Positions 46,425-55,462 of a stretch of DNA of 64,000 bases are shown here, in pieces (positions within the stretch are counted from its first letter, which is position 1; the number at the start of each line of letters is the position of its first letter). The DNA is from Alphaproteobacteria bacterium (GTDB taxonomy: Bacteria; Pseudomonadota; Alphaproteobacteria; UBA8366): the NCBI GenBank assembly GCA_028281325.1, contig JANQKC010000004.1, positions 1-64,000 on the forward strand, written 5' to 3'. The notes below the pieces were generated by a model. It had not been told where the DNA came from. It did no database searches and saw nothing but the letters and a program-made list of their open reading frames with translations. Position numbers and translations under genes: made by a program.

Positions 46425-47945
46425 TCAATCCTCCACCTGTTTCGGAATGCGGACCAGCAGGATCAGCGGCAGCACGATCACGCATGCCGCGGTATACAGG
46501 CCGAAGGCGTTGAGGTAGCCCAGCATCGCGGCCTGGCGGCCGATCTCGCCGCCCATCGCGGCCAATCCTTCCAAGTTCTCGATATCCCAGGCGTTGGGCA
46601 GATTGGGGAAGGCCAAGGTCTCGTTGAAGGGCGAAATGTTCTCGGTCAGAAACGCGTGGTTCATCTGCCCGGTGCGGACCAGTGTCGTGACGCTGGCGGA
46701 TATGAAGATGCTGCTCCCGAGGTTTCGCAGCAGATGGAACACGCCCGTGGATTCCGATAGGAAACGCCGGTCGAGCGTCGAGAACGTGGCGACGACCAGG
46801 GGCACCCAGATCAGCCCCACGGCGCTGCCTTGCATGATGCTGGTCACCGCGACCTCGGCATTGGTGACGGTCATGTCGAACTGCATCATCATCAGGCCGG
46901 ACACCGCTTGCACCCCGAAGCCGATGGTCATGCCGATACGGGGGTCGAGCTTGCTGATCCACATGGCGAGGAAGAACCCGATCACCGCGCCGATGCCGCG
47001 GCATGCGATGAGGAATCCAATAATGGAATCAGGGTATTCCATCAAATCCTTCAGCATCGGCGGCAGCATCACCATCGGCGTGAAGTTCAGCATGCCGTAG
47101 ACCAGGACGATGATCAGGCCCAGGCTGTAGTTCCGGTCGAGCAGGTGGCGCGGATTCAGGAACGGGGTTCGGGCGGTCAGGCTGTGCACCACGAAAATGT
47201 ACAATGCGCCGATGGCGATCGCGGTTTCGACGACGATCTCGCGCGAATCGAACCAGTCTTCCTGTTGGCCGCGGTCGAGAATGAGTTGAAGGCAGGTCAC
47301 CGCCAGCGAAAGGGATAGGAATCCGGTCCAGTCGAACCGAACGCCCCGCTCGCGGCCGCCGTCGACCAGGGACGCCCAAAGGCCGGCCCAGGCGACGGCG
47401 CTGATCGGCACGATCAGCCAGAACGTCCAGCGCCAGTCGTAGAGTTCGCTCAGCGCGCCGCCGAACACCGGCCCGAAGATGGGGCCGACCACAACCCCCA
47501 TGCCGAAAATGGCGGTAACGGTCCCATGCTGTTTCTTCGGGTAGATGGCCAGCAGGATCGCGTTCGACAGCGGCGTCATCGGCGCGCCGAACCCGCCCTG
47601 GAGGATGCGGTAGATGACCAGCGACTCCAGGGATTCCGCCATGCCGCAGAGGACGGTCGCGATGGTGAAACCGGCGAGGCAGAACAGCATCACGTTGCGC
47701 CAGCCGAAGGTGGCGCTCAGCCAGCCGGCCATCGGCGTCATGATGGCGGTCGCCAGGATGTTCAGCGTCACGATCCAGGAAATCTGGTCCTGCGTCGCCG
47801 ATAGGCTTCCCTGCATCTGCGGCAGGATGACGGTGACCATCAGGAAGGTCATGCCGTAGAGCGTCTGCGACAGCGTCACCGACGCCAGAATCGCGGCCCG
47901 GCGGAAGGGCGTGTATTCGGCTGGCGTGACGACGTCTGCGGTCAT
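46425..47945 (-). CDS. DHA2-family (EmrB/QacA) MFS efflux transporter
   Basis: 506-residue proton-driven MFS transporter with about 14 transmembrane segments, the DHA2 layout. The MFS loop motif between helices 2 and 3 (GWLSATFGWRNVMLF) and motif C-like region in helix 5 (GMGVVVGPIFGPVFGG) are typical of drug exporters. No EmrA-type membrane fusion partner is adjacent. An uncharacterised gene follows after 4 bp. ATG 47945 is divergent from the enoyl-CoA hydratase gene. Confidence 0.92.
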   Translation of the reverse strand: MTADVVTPAEYTPFRRAAILASVTLSQTLYGMTFLMVTVILPQMQGSLSATQDQISWIVTLNILATAIMTPMAGWLSATFGWRNVMLFCLAGFTIATVLCGMAESLESLVIYRILQGGFGAPMTPLSNAILLAIYPKKQHGTVTAIFGMGVVVGPIFGPVFGGALSELYDWRWTFWLIVPISAVAWAGLWASLVDGGRERGVRFDWTGFLSLSLAVTCLQLILDRGQQEDWFDSREIVVETAIAIGALYIFVVHSLTARTPFLNPRHLLDRNYSLGLIIVLVYGMLNFTPMVMLPPMLKDLMEYPDSIIGFLIACRGIGAVIGFFLAMWISKLDPRIGMTIGFGVQAVSGLMMMQFDMTVTNAEVAVTSIMQGSAVGLIWVPLVVATFSTLDRRFLSESTGVFHLLRNLGSSIFISASVTTLVRTGQMNHAFLTENISPFNETLAFPNLPNAWDIENLEGLAAMGGEIGRQAAMLGYLNAFGLYTAACVIVLPLILLVRIPKQVED

Positions 47946-48074
47946 GCGGTGCGCGGCCCACGAAAGTGTGGCTCGGAATTCGAACCGGCCTGGAGGAAAG
48001 CCGTTTTCTTACGGGCCGAGCCGTGGTTTGTTCGGGCGCAGGGTAGGAAAAGAACGAAGCGATGGAAACCACCC

Positions 48075-48881
48075 ATGAGCGACTCTCGCGATATCGTCCT
48101 GGTGGAGCGCCGCGACGCGGTTTTATGGCTGACGATCAACCGGCCGGACCGTCGGAACGCCTTGAACGGCGTGGTGTTCGACGCCCTTCTTGAGGCGTTG
48201 GCGGCGGCCGATGCGGATGCGTCGATCCGGGCGGCCGTCTTGACGGGGGCGGGCGAGAAGGCGTTTTCCGCCGGGGCGGACCTCAAACCCGACACGGAGT
48301 ATACGGCGCTGACCCTCGACGAGGCCGCCTTGGAGCATCCCTATGTGCAGTTCGCCCGCGGCGTCCGGAAGTTCAGCAAGCCGCTGATCGCCCGGGTCAA
48401 CGGCGATGCGCTGGCGGGCGGCCTTGGTGTCGTGTCGTTATGCGACATGGCGGTTGCGGCGGATCACGCGCGGTTCGGCCTGCCCGAGGTCAGGATCGGG
48501 CTTTTCCCGTTGCTGATCGTCGCGTCGCTTCGCCGGTTGATCCCCCGCCGGGTTCTGATGGAAATGGCGATTACCGGAGAATTCGTCGATGTCGCCGAGG
48601 CCAAGACAATGGGGCTCGTGAACCACGTCGCGCCCGCGTCCGACCTGGACGCCAAGGTGCAGTGGCTGCTTCACCGTATTCTCGACAAGTCGCCGACATC
48701 GGTCCGCCGTGGCAAGGTCGCGTTGTGCCGTATGTGGGAGATGACCGAGGACGACTCGCTCGCCCATGCGCAATCCGAACTCGCGCTGTTGTTCGCCACC
48801 GCCGATCACAGGGAAGGGCTGGCGGCGTTCAACGAGAAGCGGTTGCCGGACTGGCCCAGCCTGCTGGGCCCGAAGGAATAG
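48075..48881 (+). CDS. enoyl-CoA hydratase/isomerase family protein
   Basis: 268-residue crotonase-fold enzyme. Oxyanion-hole segments FSAGADLK (about 69-76) and GDALAGGLGVVSLCDM (about 106-121) are present; the Glu in LPEVRIGLFP (about 134) is conserved, while the first catalytic Glu position is Gly-like. Likely a hydratase acting on a short or branched enoyl-CoA, comparable with methylglutaconyl-type enzymes. ATG 48075 is chosen over the upstream frame because homology starts at IVLVERRDAVLWLTINRP. The ribosome binding site is weak. Confidence 0.87.
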   Translation: MSDSRDIVLVERRDAVLWLTINRPDRRNALNGVVFDALLEALAAADADASIRAAVLTGAGEKAFSAGADLKPDTEYTALTLDEAALEHPYVQFARGVRKFSKPLIARVNGDALAGGLGVVSLCDMAVAADHARFGLPEVRIGLFPLLIVASLRRLIPRRVLMEMAITGEFVDVAEAKTMGLVNHVAPASDLDAKVQWLLHRILDKSPTSVRRGKVALCRMWEMTEDDSLAHAQSELALLFATADHREGLAAFNEKRLPDWPSLLGPKE

Positions 48882-48893
48882 GGGCCGGCGTCC

Positions 48894-49373
48894 TTATCGT
48901 CGGTTCGTCAGGGTTTCCGCGAAGCTATGGACGGCGCCGGACAGGGCGTCGCCGTTGACGTCGCCGCTGCTGAGATGCAGCGTCGCCTCGGCCTGGCGCG
49001 GCAAGAGCGCCGCCAGCATCTCGACCGCTTTTTCCGGTGGCGAATGCCCGCCATGCGTCAGAAACACGGCGATGCGGGCCGGCAAACCCGGCATGTTGGC
49101 GAGAAACGCGCGGACGGGGGTCGCCGGATAGCTCGTCCAGACCGGCGCGCCAATCAGGATCAGGTCGTAGTCCGAGCCGGATTTTTGCGGCATGTCAATT
49201 GGGGGCAGGTTGCCGCGGACGCTGTCATAGCCCGCCCGGAGATACCGGAATCCCCCCGGCCTGTATCGGTCGCAGCGGATTTCCTCGATATCTGCGCTTA
49301 GTTCCGTTGCCAATGCTTCTGCGAGCTTCCGGGTCGTGCCCGAACGGGAATAATAGATGATCAGCGTCCGCAT
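48894..49373 (-). CDS. flavodoxin-like protein
   Basis: 159-residue FMN-binding flavodoxin-fold protein. The phosphate-binding loop YYSRSGTTRKLAEAL (residues 7-21) is followed by the YDLILIGAPVWTSYPATPVRAFL stretch and HGGHSPP, which normally bind the isoalloxazine. Short enough to be an electron carrier or a small NAD(P)H:quinone-type reductase. It is convergent with the enoyl-CoA hydratase gene and about 190 bp from the divergent symporter gene. Confidence 0.85.
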   Translation of the reverse strand: MRTLIIYYSRSGTTRKLAEALATELSADIEEIRCDRYRPGGFRYLRAGYDSVRGNLPPIDMPQKSGSDYDLILIGAPVWTSYPATPVRAFLANMPGLPARIAVFLTHGGHSPPEKAVEMLAALLPRQAEATLHLSSGDVNGDALSGAVHSFAETLTNRR

Positions 49374-49560
49374 GGCGGCGTCCTCTTTTGCTTGAATGCA
49401 GAGTGGACCGGTCCGTCGCCGATCGCGTTGATGCGGATCAATCGTCGTCGCCTCGCGGTCCGATCACGAACCTGTAGGTTGTTTCCGGCGGCAAAGCTTT
49501 GTAAGCAGCGGTATCTAGGCACGTCCGGTTTATGCCCGCCCATCGGTTTGGAGACTGAAA

Positions 49561-50940
49561 TTGGAGAATTTCGCCCTCATCGGGTTTTGCGGATTGCTGG
49601 CGTTGGCCAGTTATCTGATTTCACCGCGCGTCAAGACGGTGCAGGCGTTCTTCCGCGGCTATTCTGACACCGGGGAAGCACCTGGGCTGCTGACGCTGAT
49701 CCTCTCCCAGGTCACCACCTGGATTTTCGCCCGGTCGCTGATGAATGCCGGCATCTTGGGGTATCACTTCGGCATTTCCGGGGCGCTTGCGTATACCGCC
49801 TACTATCTGTCCTTCGTGACCGGGGCCTATATCGTCGACGGAATCCGTTTCCGGCACGGGTTCGACAACGTGCAGGAATTCCTGGTGTCGCGGTTCGGCC
49901 GGCTCGGGTCGGGGGCCTATAACTGCGTTGCCGCCATTCGCCTGCTGAGTGAGGTATTCGCCAATCTTCTCGTGATCGGCATCATCTTCGGCGTCGCCGG
50001 GTCGACGGCTTACATCGTTTCGATCCTGGCGGTGGCGGCGATCACCCTCGGCTATTCGATGATGGGCGGGTTGCGTGCGTCGTTGCGTACCGACGTCATG
50101 CAGATGGTCCTGTTGATCGTCGTTCTGGCGATCCTGTTCATTCAGACACTGGGGATCGACGGGTTCGCCTTCCCGGCGATTGTGGCGAGCAGTCCCGATT
50201 TGACCGGGCCTGGCTGGATTTTGCTCGCCGTCGCGCTGCTGCAAATCTGGAGTTATCCGATGCATGACCCGGTCATGATGGACCGGGGTTTCGTCGCCGA
50301 CCGCGACACCACCCGGCGCAGTTTCCTGCATGCGTGGTGGCTCTCGTCGATCTGTATCCTGGTGTTCGGACTGCTCGGCGTGCAGGCGGGGCTGGTCAGG
50401 CTGGACGGCGAGACGATGGTCGTCACCCTGATGCGCATCTTCGGCGACACGACCATGCTGCTGTTCAACGTCGCGTTGATCCTGTCTGCGGTCTCGACGC
50501 TCGACTCCACCTTTTCCAGCTCGGCGAAGCTCAGCATCGTCGACATGCGGCTGGCCGACCCGACGCCCCGGAACGGGCGGATCGCGATGGCGCTGTTCTT
50601 CGTCGGTGGGCTGGCCTTCCTGTTCTTCGGCGGCCGCGACTTATTCGCCGCCGTCGCGGTCAGCGGCACCGCCTCGATGTTCCTGGCGCCGGTCGTCTTC
50701 TTCTGCGTCTGGGGCGGTCGGCAGGTCGCGACCTGGGCCTTCGCCGTCGCCTTCGTCGCCGCGATCGGCGGGGCGGGGCTCTATATGGTCGAAAGCAGCG
50801 GCTATCTCTCGGTGATGGAACCGATTTTCGGCGTCTCCCATAAATACGCCAAGCTGCTGATCATCTCGGCCGGGGTGATGGTGATCGGTTGCGGCGCCTT
50901 CGCGTTGGGGCTCCGGCGCGACGTTGACGCCTCCGCCTGA
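49561..50940 (+). CDS. sodium:solute symporter (SSS family)
   Basis: 459-residue membrane transporter with about 12 hydrophobic helices, SSS-family sodium-coupled uptake type. The segments SRFGRLGSGAYNCVAAIRLLSEVFANLLV and ILSAVSTLDSTFSSSAKLSIVD are where the family binds sodium and substrate. TTG start at 49561 is supported by GGAG 9 bp upstream and no in-frame ATG before the first helix. Substrate unknown. Slightly short for the family. Confidence 0.88.
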   Translation: MENFALIGFCGLLALASYLISPRVKTVQAFFRGYSDTGEAPGLLTLILSQVTTWIFARSLMNAGILGYHFGISGALAYTAYYLSFVTGAYIVDGIRFRHGFDNVQEFLVSRFGRLGSGAYNCVAAIRLLSEVFANLLVIGIIFGVAGSTAYIVSILAVAAITLGYSMMGGLRASLRTDVMQMVLLIVVLAILFIQTLGIDGFAFPAIVASSPDLTGPGWILLAVALLQIWSYPMHDPVMMDRGFVADRDTTRRSFLHAWWLSSICILVFGLLGVQAGLVRLDGETMVVTLMRIFGDTTMLLFNVALILSAVSTLDSTFSSSAKLSIVDMRLADPTPRNGRIAMALFFVGGLAFLFFGGRDLFAAVAVSGTASMFLAPVVFFCVWGGRQVATWAFAVAFVAAIGGAGLYMVESSGYLSVMEPIFGVSHKYAKLLIISAGVMVIGCGAFALGLRRDVDASA

Positions 50941-51026
50941 GCCGCTACATCTCTTTCTAACAGTGGCGCGCGCCGCCCTGCATCCGTACAATCCGGCGCA
51001 ACGAACAAGGATGTAGGGAACACCGG

Positions 51027-52193
51027 ATGGATTTCGTACTCACGCCCGAGCAGGAGGCGATCCGCGAGAATGTGGAGCGCCTGTGCGCGCGTTTCGACGA
51101 CGATTACTGGCTGGACCGGGACGAAACCGGCGATTTCCCGGCCGATTTCCACAAGGCGATGGCGGAGGCCGGGTGGCTCGGCGTCGCCATGCCCGAGGAA
51201 TACGGCGGCGCGGACCTGGGCGTGACCGAAGCCGCGATCCTCATGCATACGGTGGCGAACTCTTCCGGCGCGATGAGCGCGGCCTCCGCGATCCACATCA
51301 ACATCTTCGGACCGCATCCGATCGTCGTTTTCGGCAACGACGAGCAGAAGGCGCGCTGGCTGCCAGACCTGATCCAGGGCAAGACGATCTCCTGCTTCGG
51401 CGTAACCGAGCCGGACGCGGGCCTCAATACTACCAAGATCAAGACCAAGGCCGAGCGCAGCGGCAACGGCTATGTCGCTAACGGCAAGAAGATCTGGACC
51501 ACGACGGCGCAGGAAGCCAAGAAGATCATGCTGCTGGCCCGGACCACGCCGATCGAGGACTGCGCCAAGCCGACCGAAGGGCTGAGCCTGTTCTACACCG
51601 ACCTGGACCGGAACCATTGCGACGTGTGCGAGATCCCGAAAATGGGGCGGAAGGCGGTGGACTCCAACGAGGTGTTTATCGACGGTCTGCCGATCCCGTT
51701 GGAGGACCGGATCGGAGAAGAGGGGATGGGCTTTCGCTATCTGCTGCACAGCCTTAATCCCGAACGCATCCTGGTCGGCGTCGAAGGCATCGGCATCGGG
51801 CAGAACGCGCTTGACCGCGCGGTGCAATACGCCAAGGACCGGGTCGTGTTCGACCGGCCGATCGGGGCCAACCAGGCGATCCAGCACCCGCTGGCGGAAA
51901 TCTGGTGCGAGCTGGAAGCGGCCTACCTGATGGCGATGCAGGCCGCGTCGCTCTACGACAAGGGGCTGCCCTGCGGCGCGCAGGCCAACGCGGCGAAGTA
52001 TCTCGGCGGCGAGGTGGGTTTCAAGGCCTGCCAACAGGCGGTCATGACCCACGGCGGCATGGGCTACGCCAAGGAATTCCACGTGGAGCGGCTGCTGCGC
52101 GAAGTGCTGATCTGCCGCATCGCGCCGGTCAGCCCGCAACTGATCCTGAACTATATTTCCGAACGCGTGCTCGGCCTGCCGCGCTCCTACTAG
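51027..52193 (+). CDS. acyl-CoA dehydrogenase
   Basis: 388-residue flavoprotein of the acyl-CoA dehydrogenase family. N-terminal helical domain, FAD/substrate middle domain (CFGVTEPDAGLNTTKIKTKA, KIWTTTAQEAKK) and C-terminal helical domain with GGMGYAKEFHVERLLREVLICRIAPVSPQ are visible. The usual catalytic YEG Glu motif at the end is replaced by ICRIAPVSPQ, so this protein belongs to a subgroup with a differently placed base or an altered reaction. A MaoC-like gene follows after 41 bp. Confidence 0.9.
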   Translation: MDFVLTPEQEAIRENVERLCARFDDDYWLDRDETGDFPADFHKAMAEAGWLGVAMPEEYGGADLGVTEAAILMHTVANSSGAMSAASAIHINIFGPHPIVVFGNDEQKARWLPDLIQGKTISCFGVTEPDAGLNTTKIKTKAERSGNGYVANGKKIWTTTAQEAKKIMLLARTTPIEDCAKPTEGLSLFYTDLDRNHCDVCEIPKMGRKAVDSNEVFIDGLPIPLEDRIGEEGMGFRYLLHSLNPERILVGVEGIGIGQNALDRAVQYAKDRVVFDRPIGANQAIQHPLAEIWCELEAAYLMAMQAASLYDKGLPCGAQANAAKYLGGEVGFKACQQAVMTHGGMGYAKEFHVERLLREVLICRIAPVSPQLILNYISERVLGLPRSY

Positions 52194-52234
52194 GCGCGGC
52201 CGTCGAACGCATAATCAAAATGGGAGACAGCTAA

Positions 52235-52711
52235 ATGAGCGATATGCCGACCGTCGGCATCGGCTTCTACTTCGATGAATTGGAAGTGGGGCAGAAATTC
52301 AAGACCCTGGGCCGCACGATCACGGTGGCGGACATTGTCAATTTCGTCGGCGCGACGGGGGCCGTCGAGGTCCTGTTCACCGACGAGGAATACCTGCGGA
52401 ACGAGACGAATTTCGAGGGCCGGTTGGTGCCGGGCGCGTTGGTGTATTGCATGGCCGAGGGCCTGCTGATGCAGTCGACGATGCAGAAGACGGGCCTGGC
52501 CTTTCTCGGCATGGAATTCAACATCGAGGGCCCGTGCTTCGCTGGCGACACCATCCACGTGGAACTCGAGGTAACGGAGATCAAGAAGACCTCGAAGGGC
52601 AACCGCGCGCTGGTGCGGACCAAGAACACGATCAAGAACCAGAAGGGCGACACGCTGATTGTCTACACCCCGCTGCGCATGATGAAGGGGAGTCCGGCGT
52701 CGGAGTCCTGA
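52235..52711 (+). CDS. MaoC-like hot-dog protein, catalytic dyad missing
   Basis: 158-residue hot-dog fold protein of the MaoC type (ITVADIVNFVGATGAVEVLFTDEEYL, GRLVPGALVY). Active MaoC hydratases have an Asp and His in a DxNxxH pattern on that helix; here the corresponding residues are Ala, Val and Phe (TGAVEVLF). It therefore may bind a CoA ester without hydrating it. Start ATG 52235 follows TGGGAGACAG. It is in the same direction as and 41 bp after the acyl-CoA dehydrogenase, so both act in one pathway. Confidence 0.8.
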   Translation: MSDMPTVGIGFYFDELEVGQKFKTLGRTITVADIVNFVGATGAVEVLFTDEEYLRNETNFEGRLVPGALVYCMAEGLLMQSTMQKTGLAFLGMEFNIEGPCFAGDTIHVELEVTEIKKTSKGNRALVRTKNTIKNQKGDTLIVYTPLRMMKGSPASES

Positions 52712-52853
52712 CCGGACCGAAATCTGGCCTTACGTCTCCCGACCAAGCCGGTGGCTTTCGAATGCCGCCGGACGTCCGGGTTCGGCGCGTCGGCACCCTT
52801 CGACAGACAAGGGTGAGGCTGGTCTATTGCCGGAATGGGGTCGAAGAGATTAC

Positions 52854-52890
52854 ACGACATCCTCATGCTGAGCGTGTCGAAGCATGTCGT
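52854..52890. repeat. palindromic dispersed repeat (TGAGCGTGTCGAAG type)
   Basis: Nested inverted repeats: ACGACAT (52854-52860) pairs with ATGTCGT (52884-52890), and CATGCT (52864-52869) pairs with AGCATG (52881-52886), around a TGAGCGTGTCGA centre. This is the pattern of a very common intergenic repeat in Alphaproteobacteria; a partial relative (CCTTCGACAGACAAGGGTGAGG) occurs at about 52798-52819. Confidence 0.7.
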
Positions 52891-52953
52891 TGATGACAGG
52901 TGGGTACGGTCGGTAGTTCCGCTGATTTTGGCCGATGAAAACACCCCCTCCAC

Positions 52954-53022
52954 CGTCATTCCCGCGGAAGCGGGAATCCAGAGATACTTGATGCCTGGAC
53001 CCCGCTGGTTCACGGGGGTGAC
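52954..53022. repeat. dispersed palindromic repeat (CGTCATTCCCGC type)
   Basis: A 69-base unit bounded by CGTCA and TGACG. It contains hairpin ATTCCCGC-GGAA-GCGGGAAT (52958-52977) and a second arm pair ACCCCG/CGGGGGT (52999-53004, 53013-53019). This matches the widespread GTCATTCCCGC...GGGGATGACG intergenic repeat of many proteobacteria, probably a REP-like or MITE-like element. Function, if any, unknown. Confidence 0.75.
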
Positions 53023-53060
53023 GCTGTGGTTTGCTGCGTGCCTTACCGGACAAATCCACC

Positions 53061-53930
53061 TCAAATCTTGAAATAGTCGGGCCGGCCGGTGGGCCAGGGG
53101 TCGCCCCACATCTGCTGGCCGCCGTCGACGGTGACCACTTCGCCGGTGACGAACTTGCCGGAGGACGCGGCGAGGTAGACGCAGGCCTCGGCGATGTCGT
53201 GGGCGTCCCCGTGGCGGCGCATCGGGTTGGATTCCTTGTAGGTGGCGGCACCTTCCTCGGGATAGACGTTGAAACCCTCGGTCTCGCAGCAGCCGGGGGC
53301 GACGCAGTTCACCCGGATGTTCAGCGGCGCCCATTCCACCGCGATGCTCTTCGACAGATAGATCACGCCCGCCCGCGCCGCGGCGGTATGGGCGATGCCC
53401 GGCATGCCGCGCCAGATGTCGGCGACGATGTTGACGATGTTGCCGGGCTTGCCCTCGTCGCGCCACCGCCGGGCGGCCGCCTGCATCATGTACCAACTGC
53501 CGTTCAGGTTGGTGTCGATCACCGCGTTGAAACCCTTGGGCGAGAAGTCGATGGCCGGCTGCGGGAATTGTCCGCCCGCGTTGTTCACCAGCACGTCGAG
53601 CCCGCCGCAGGTATCCCAGGCGGTGTCGATCAGCGCCTTGACCTGATCGGGATCGCGGATGCTCATGGCTTGATATTCCACGCGGCCGCCGAAGGAGCGG
53701 AAGAACTCGGCCGCGCCGGCGATCTTCTCCTTGTCGCGGCCGCAGACCAGCAAGGTCGCGCCGAGCCGGGCGAACAGGGTGGCGATCGCCTTGCCGAGGC
53801 CGCTGCCCGCGCCGGAGACCACGACGGTCCGGTCCTTGAACAGGTCGTCCCGGTAGACCGTTTCCTGCGCTCTGAGGTCAGACTCGGTGAACCCGAATTT
53901 CTGCTCCTGATCCGGCGTATCCTTGGTCAT
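53061..53930 (-). CDS. 2,4-dienoyl-CoA-reductase-like SDR
   Basis: 289-residue short-chain dehydrogenase with cofactor motif SGAGSGLGKA (about 42-51), NNAGGQF and C-terminal GEVVTVDGGQQMWGDPWP. The active-site helix reads HTAAARAGVIYLSKSIAVEW, with His at the Tyr position and Arg at the Lys position. His at this place is known in 2,4-dienoyl-CoA reductase relatives that reduce enoyl-CoA double bonds, so that role is likely. ATG 53930 is chosen by homology; the frame extends further up without it. Divergent from the following acyl-CoA dehydrogenase. Confidence 0.85.
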   Translation of the reverse strand: MTKDTPDQEQKFGFTESDLRAQETVYRDDLFKDRTVVVSGAGSGLGKAIATLFARLGATLLVCGRDKEKIAGAAEFFRSFGGRVEYQAMSIRDPDQVKALIDTAWDTCGGLDVLVNNAGGQFPQPAIDFSPKGFNAVIDTNLNGSWYMMQAAARRWRDEGKPGNIVNIVADIWRGMPGIAHTAAARAGVIYLSKSIAVEWAPLNIRVNCVAPGCCETEGFNVYPEEGAATYKESNPMRRHGDAHDIAEACVYLAASSGKFVTGEVVTVDGGQQMWGDPWPTGRPDYFKI

Positions 53931-54070
53931 GCTGCGGTGTCCTCGAAAACGAAGGGCGGAAACGGGGGACCCGAACGAAGCCCGAATGTGAAGCGGCGTC
54001 AACATTCCGTTGCGGCGATCCGTGGTGCGCCGATCTTTCCCCACCGCTGCGGACTGGATATGGTCGGCGG

Positions 54071-55231
54071 ATGGACTTTGCACTGACCCCGGAACAGGAG
54101 GCGATCCGCGAGACGGCGGACCGCTTCGCCCGCGAAAAACTCGCCCCGCGTTATCTCGACTGCGCCGCCAGCGGGCGGCTCGACCGCGATCTGTTGCGGG
54201 AGATGGGATCGCTCGGCCTGATCGCGCCGGACCTGCCGGAGGAACACGGCGGCTACGGGCTGGACGGCATGACCAGCGGTCTGATCGTCGAGGCGTTGGC
54301 CTATGGCGATTTCAACATGTCCTATGTGCCTTTGTTGACCGGTTTGTGCGGGCAGATTCTCTGCGACCACGGCAAGCCCGAGTTGGTCGGGCAGTGGGTG
54401 CCGAAGCTGGTCGGCGGCGAGGCGTTGATCGGTCTGGCGCTGACCGAACCGCGCGGCGGCACCGACGCGGCCAACCTGCAGCTTCGCGCGGAGAAACAGG
54501 GCAACAGCGGCTACCGGTTGAATGGGGAGAAGACGTCGATCTCTTTGTCCGATCAGGCGGATGCGTTCGTCGTGTTCGCGCGGACCGGCGACCCGGACGA
54601 GGGGGCCAAGGGCGTGAGCGCGTTCCTGGTGCCGACGGACCTGCCGGGGATTTCTCGCTCGCAGTTCGACGATTTCGGCTCCGAGTCGGTCGGGCGCGGG
54701 TCGCTGTTCTTCGACGACGTGGAGATACCGTCCGAGAATCTGCTGGGCCGGGAAGGCGGCGGCTTCTATCAGGTGATGCAGGGCTTCGACTACAGCCGCG
54801 CGTTGATCGGCCTGCAATGCGTCGGCGCGGCGCAGGCCTCGCTCGACGAAAGCTGGGCGCATGTGCAGGAACGCCGCGCCTTCGACCGGCCGCTCGCCGA
54901 GTTCCAGGGGGTGAGCTTCCCGCTCTCCGAGGGGGAGACCTTCATGCATGCGGCGCGGCTGATGTGTTACGAGACGCTGTGGCTGCGCGACAACGGCAAG
55001 CCGCATACGGACAAGGCGGCGATGTGCAAGTGGTATGCGCCGAAGATGGCGGTGGACGTGATCCACAACTGCCTGCTGATCCATGGGCATGCCGGGTATG
55101 CCAAGGACTCGCCCCACCAACAGCGCTTGCGCGATGTCATCGGCCTGGAGATCGGCGATGGGACGGCGCAGATTTCGAAACTGATCATCGCGCGGGAAAG
55201 GGTCGGCAACGCCGCGGTGCAGTATCGCTAG
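54071..55231 (+). CDS. acyl-CoA dehydrogenase
   Basis: 386-residue acyl-CoA dehydrogenase family flavoprotein. ALTEPRGGTDAANLQLRA and KTSISLSDQADAF in the middle domain, then HGHAGYAKDSPHQQRLRDVIGLEIGDGTAQISKLIIARE at the end. The usual catalytic YEG Glu triplet is IGDG here, with Asp where Glu normally is. It is divergent from the dienoyl-CoA reductase-like gene (141 bp between starts), suggesting shared control of an unsaturated acyl-CoA pathway. Confidence 0.9.
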   Translation: MDFALTPEQEAIRETADRFAREKLAPRYLDCAASGRLDRDLLREMGSLGLIAPDLPEEHGGYGLDGMTSGLIVEALAYGDFNMSYVPLLTGLCGQILCDHGKPELVGQWVPKLVGGEALIGLALTEPRGGTDAANLQLRAEKQGNSGYRLNGEKTSISLSDQADAFVVFARTGDPDEGAKGVSAFLVPTDLPGISRSQFDDFGSESVGRGSLFFDDVEIPSENLLGREGGGFYQVMQGFDYSRALIGLQCVGAAQASLDESWAHVQERRAFDRPLAEFQGVSFPLSEGETFMHAARLMCYETLWLRDNGKPHTDKAAMCKWYAPKMAVDVIHNCLLIHGHAGYAKDSPHQQRLRDVIGLEIGDGTAQISKLIIARERVGNAAVQYR

Positions 55232-55462
55232 GCGCAAATTGCGATGGGGCCGGTACTTTCGCGACAAGCGATGGTCCGCCGGATTTTCTCCGGTGGCTTA
55301 TGGCATGCGGGGTCGTTTTCCTAACGCACTAGGATAACAAACGAAACTCGACATTGGTTCAATTGTCACAAGGCGTCGATAATAAATTATAAGTAGTAAT
55401 TAGCGAATAATTTACTATAGGATGTGCTTTCTGGTTCGTTTCTATCCTAGATGGAATGATCC

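Larger units (their letters stand above)
52712..53060. other. intergenic repeat-bearing spacer
   Basis: About 350 bases between convergent genes. It is filled with two kinds of palindromic dispersed repeats (see the repeat entries) and no gene. Frames in this stretch are shadows of repeats. Confidence 0.7.
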
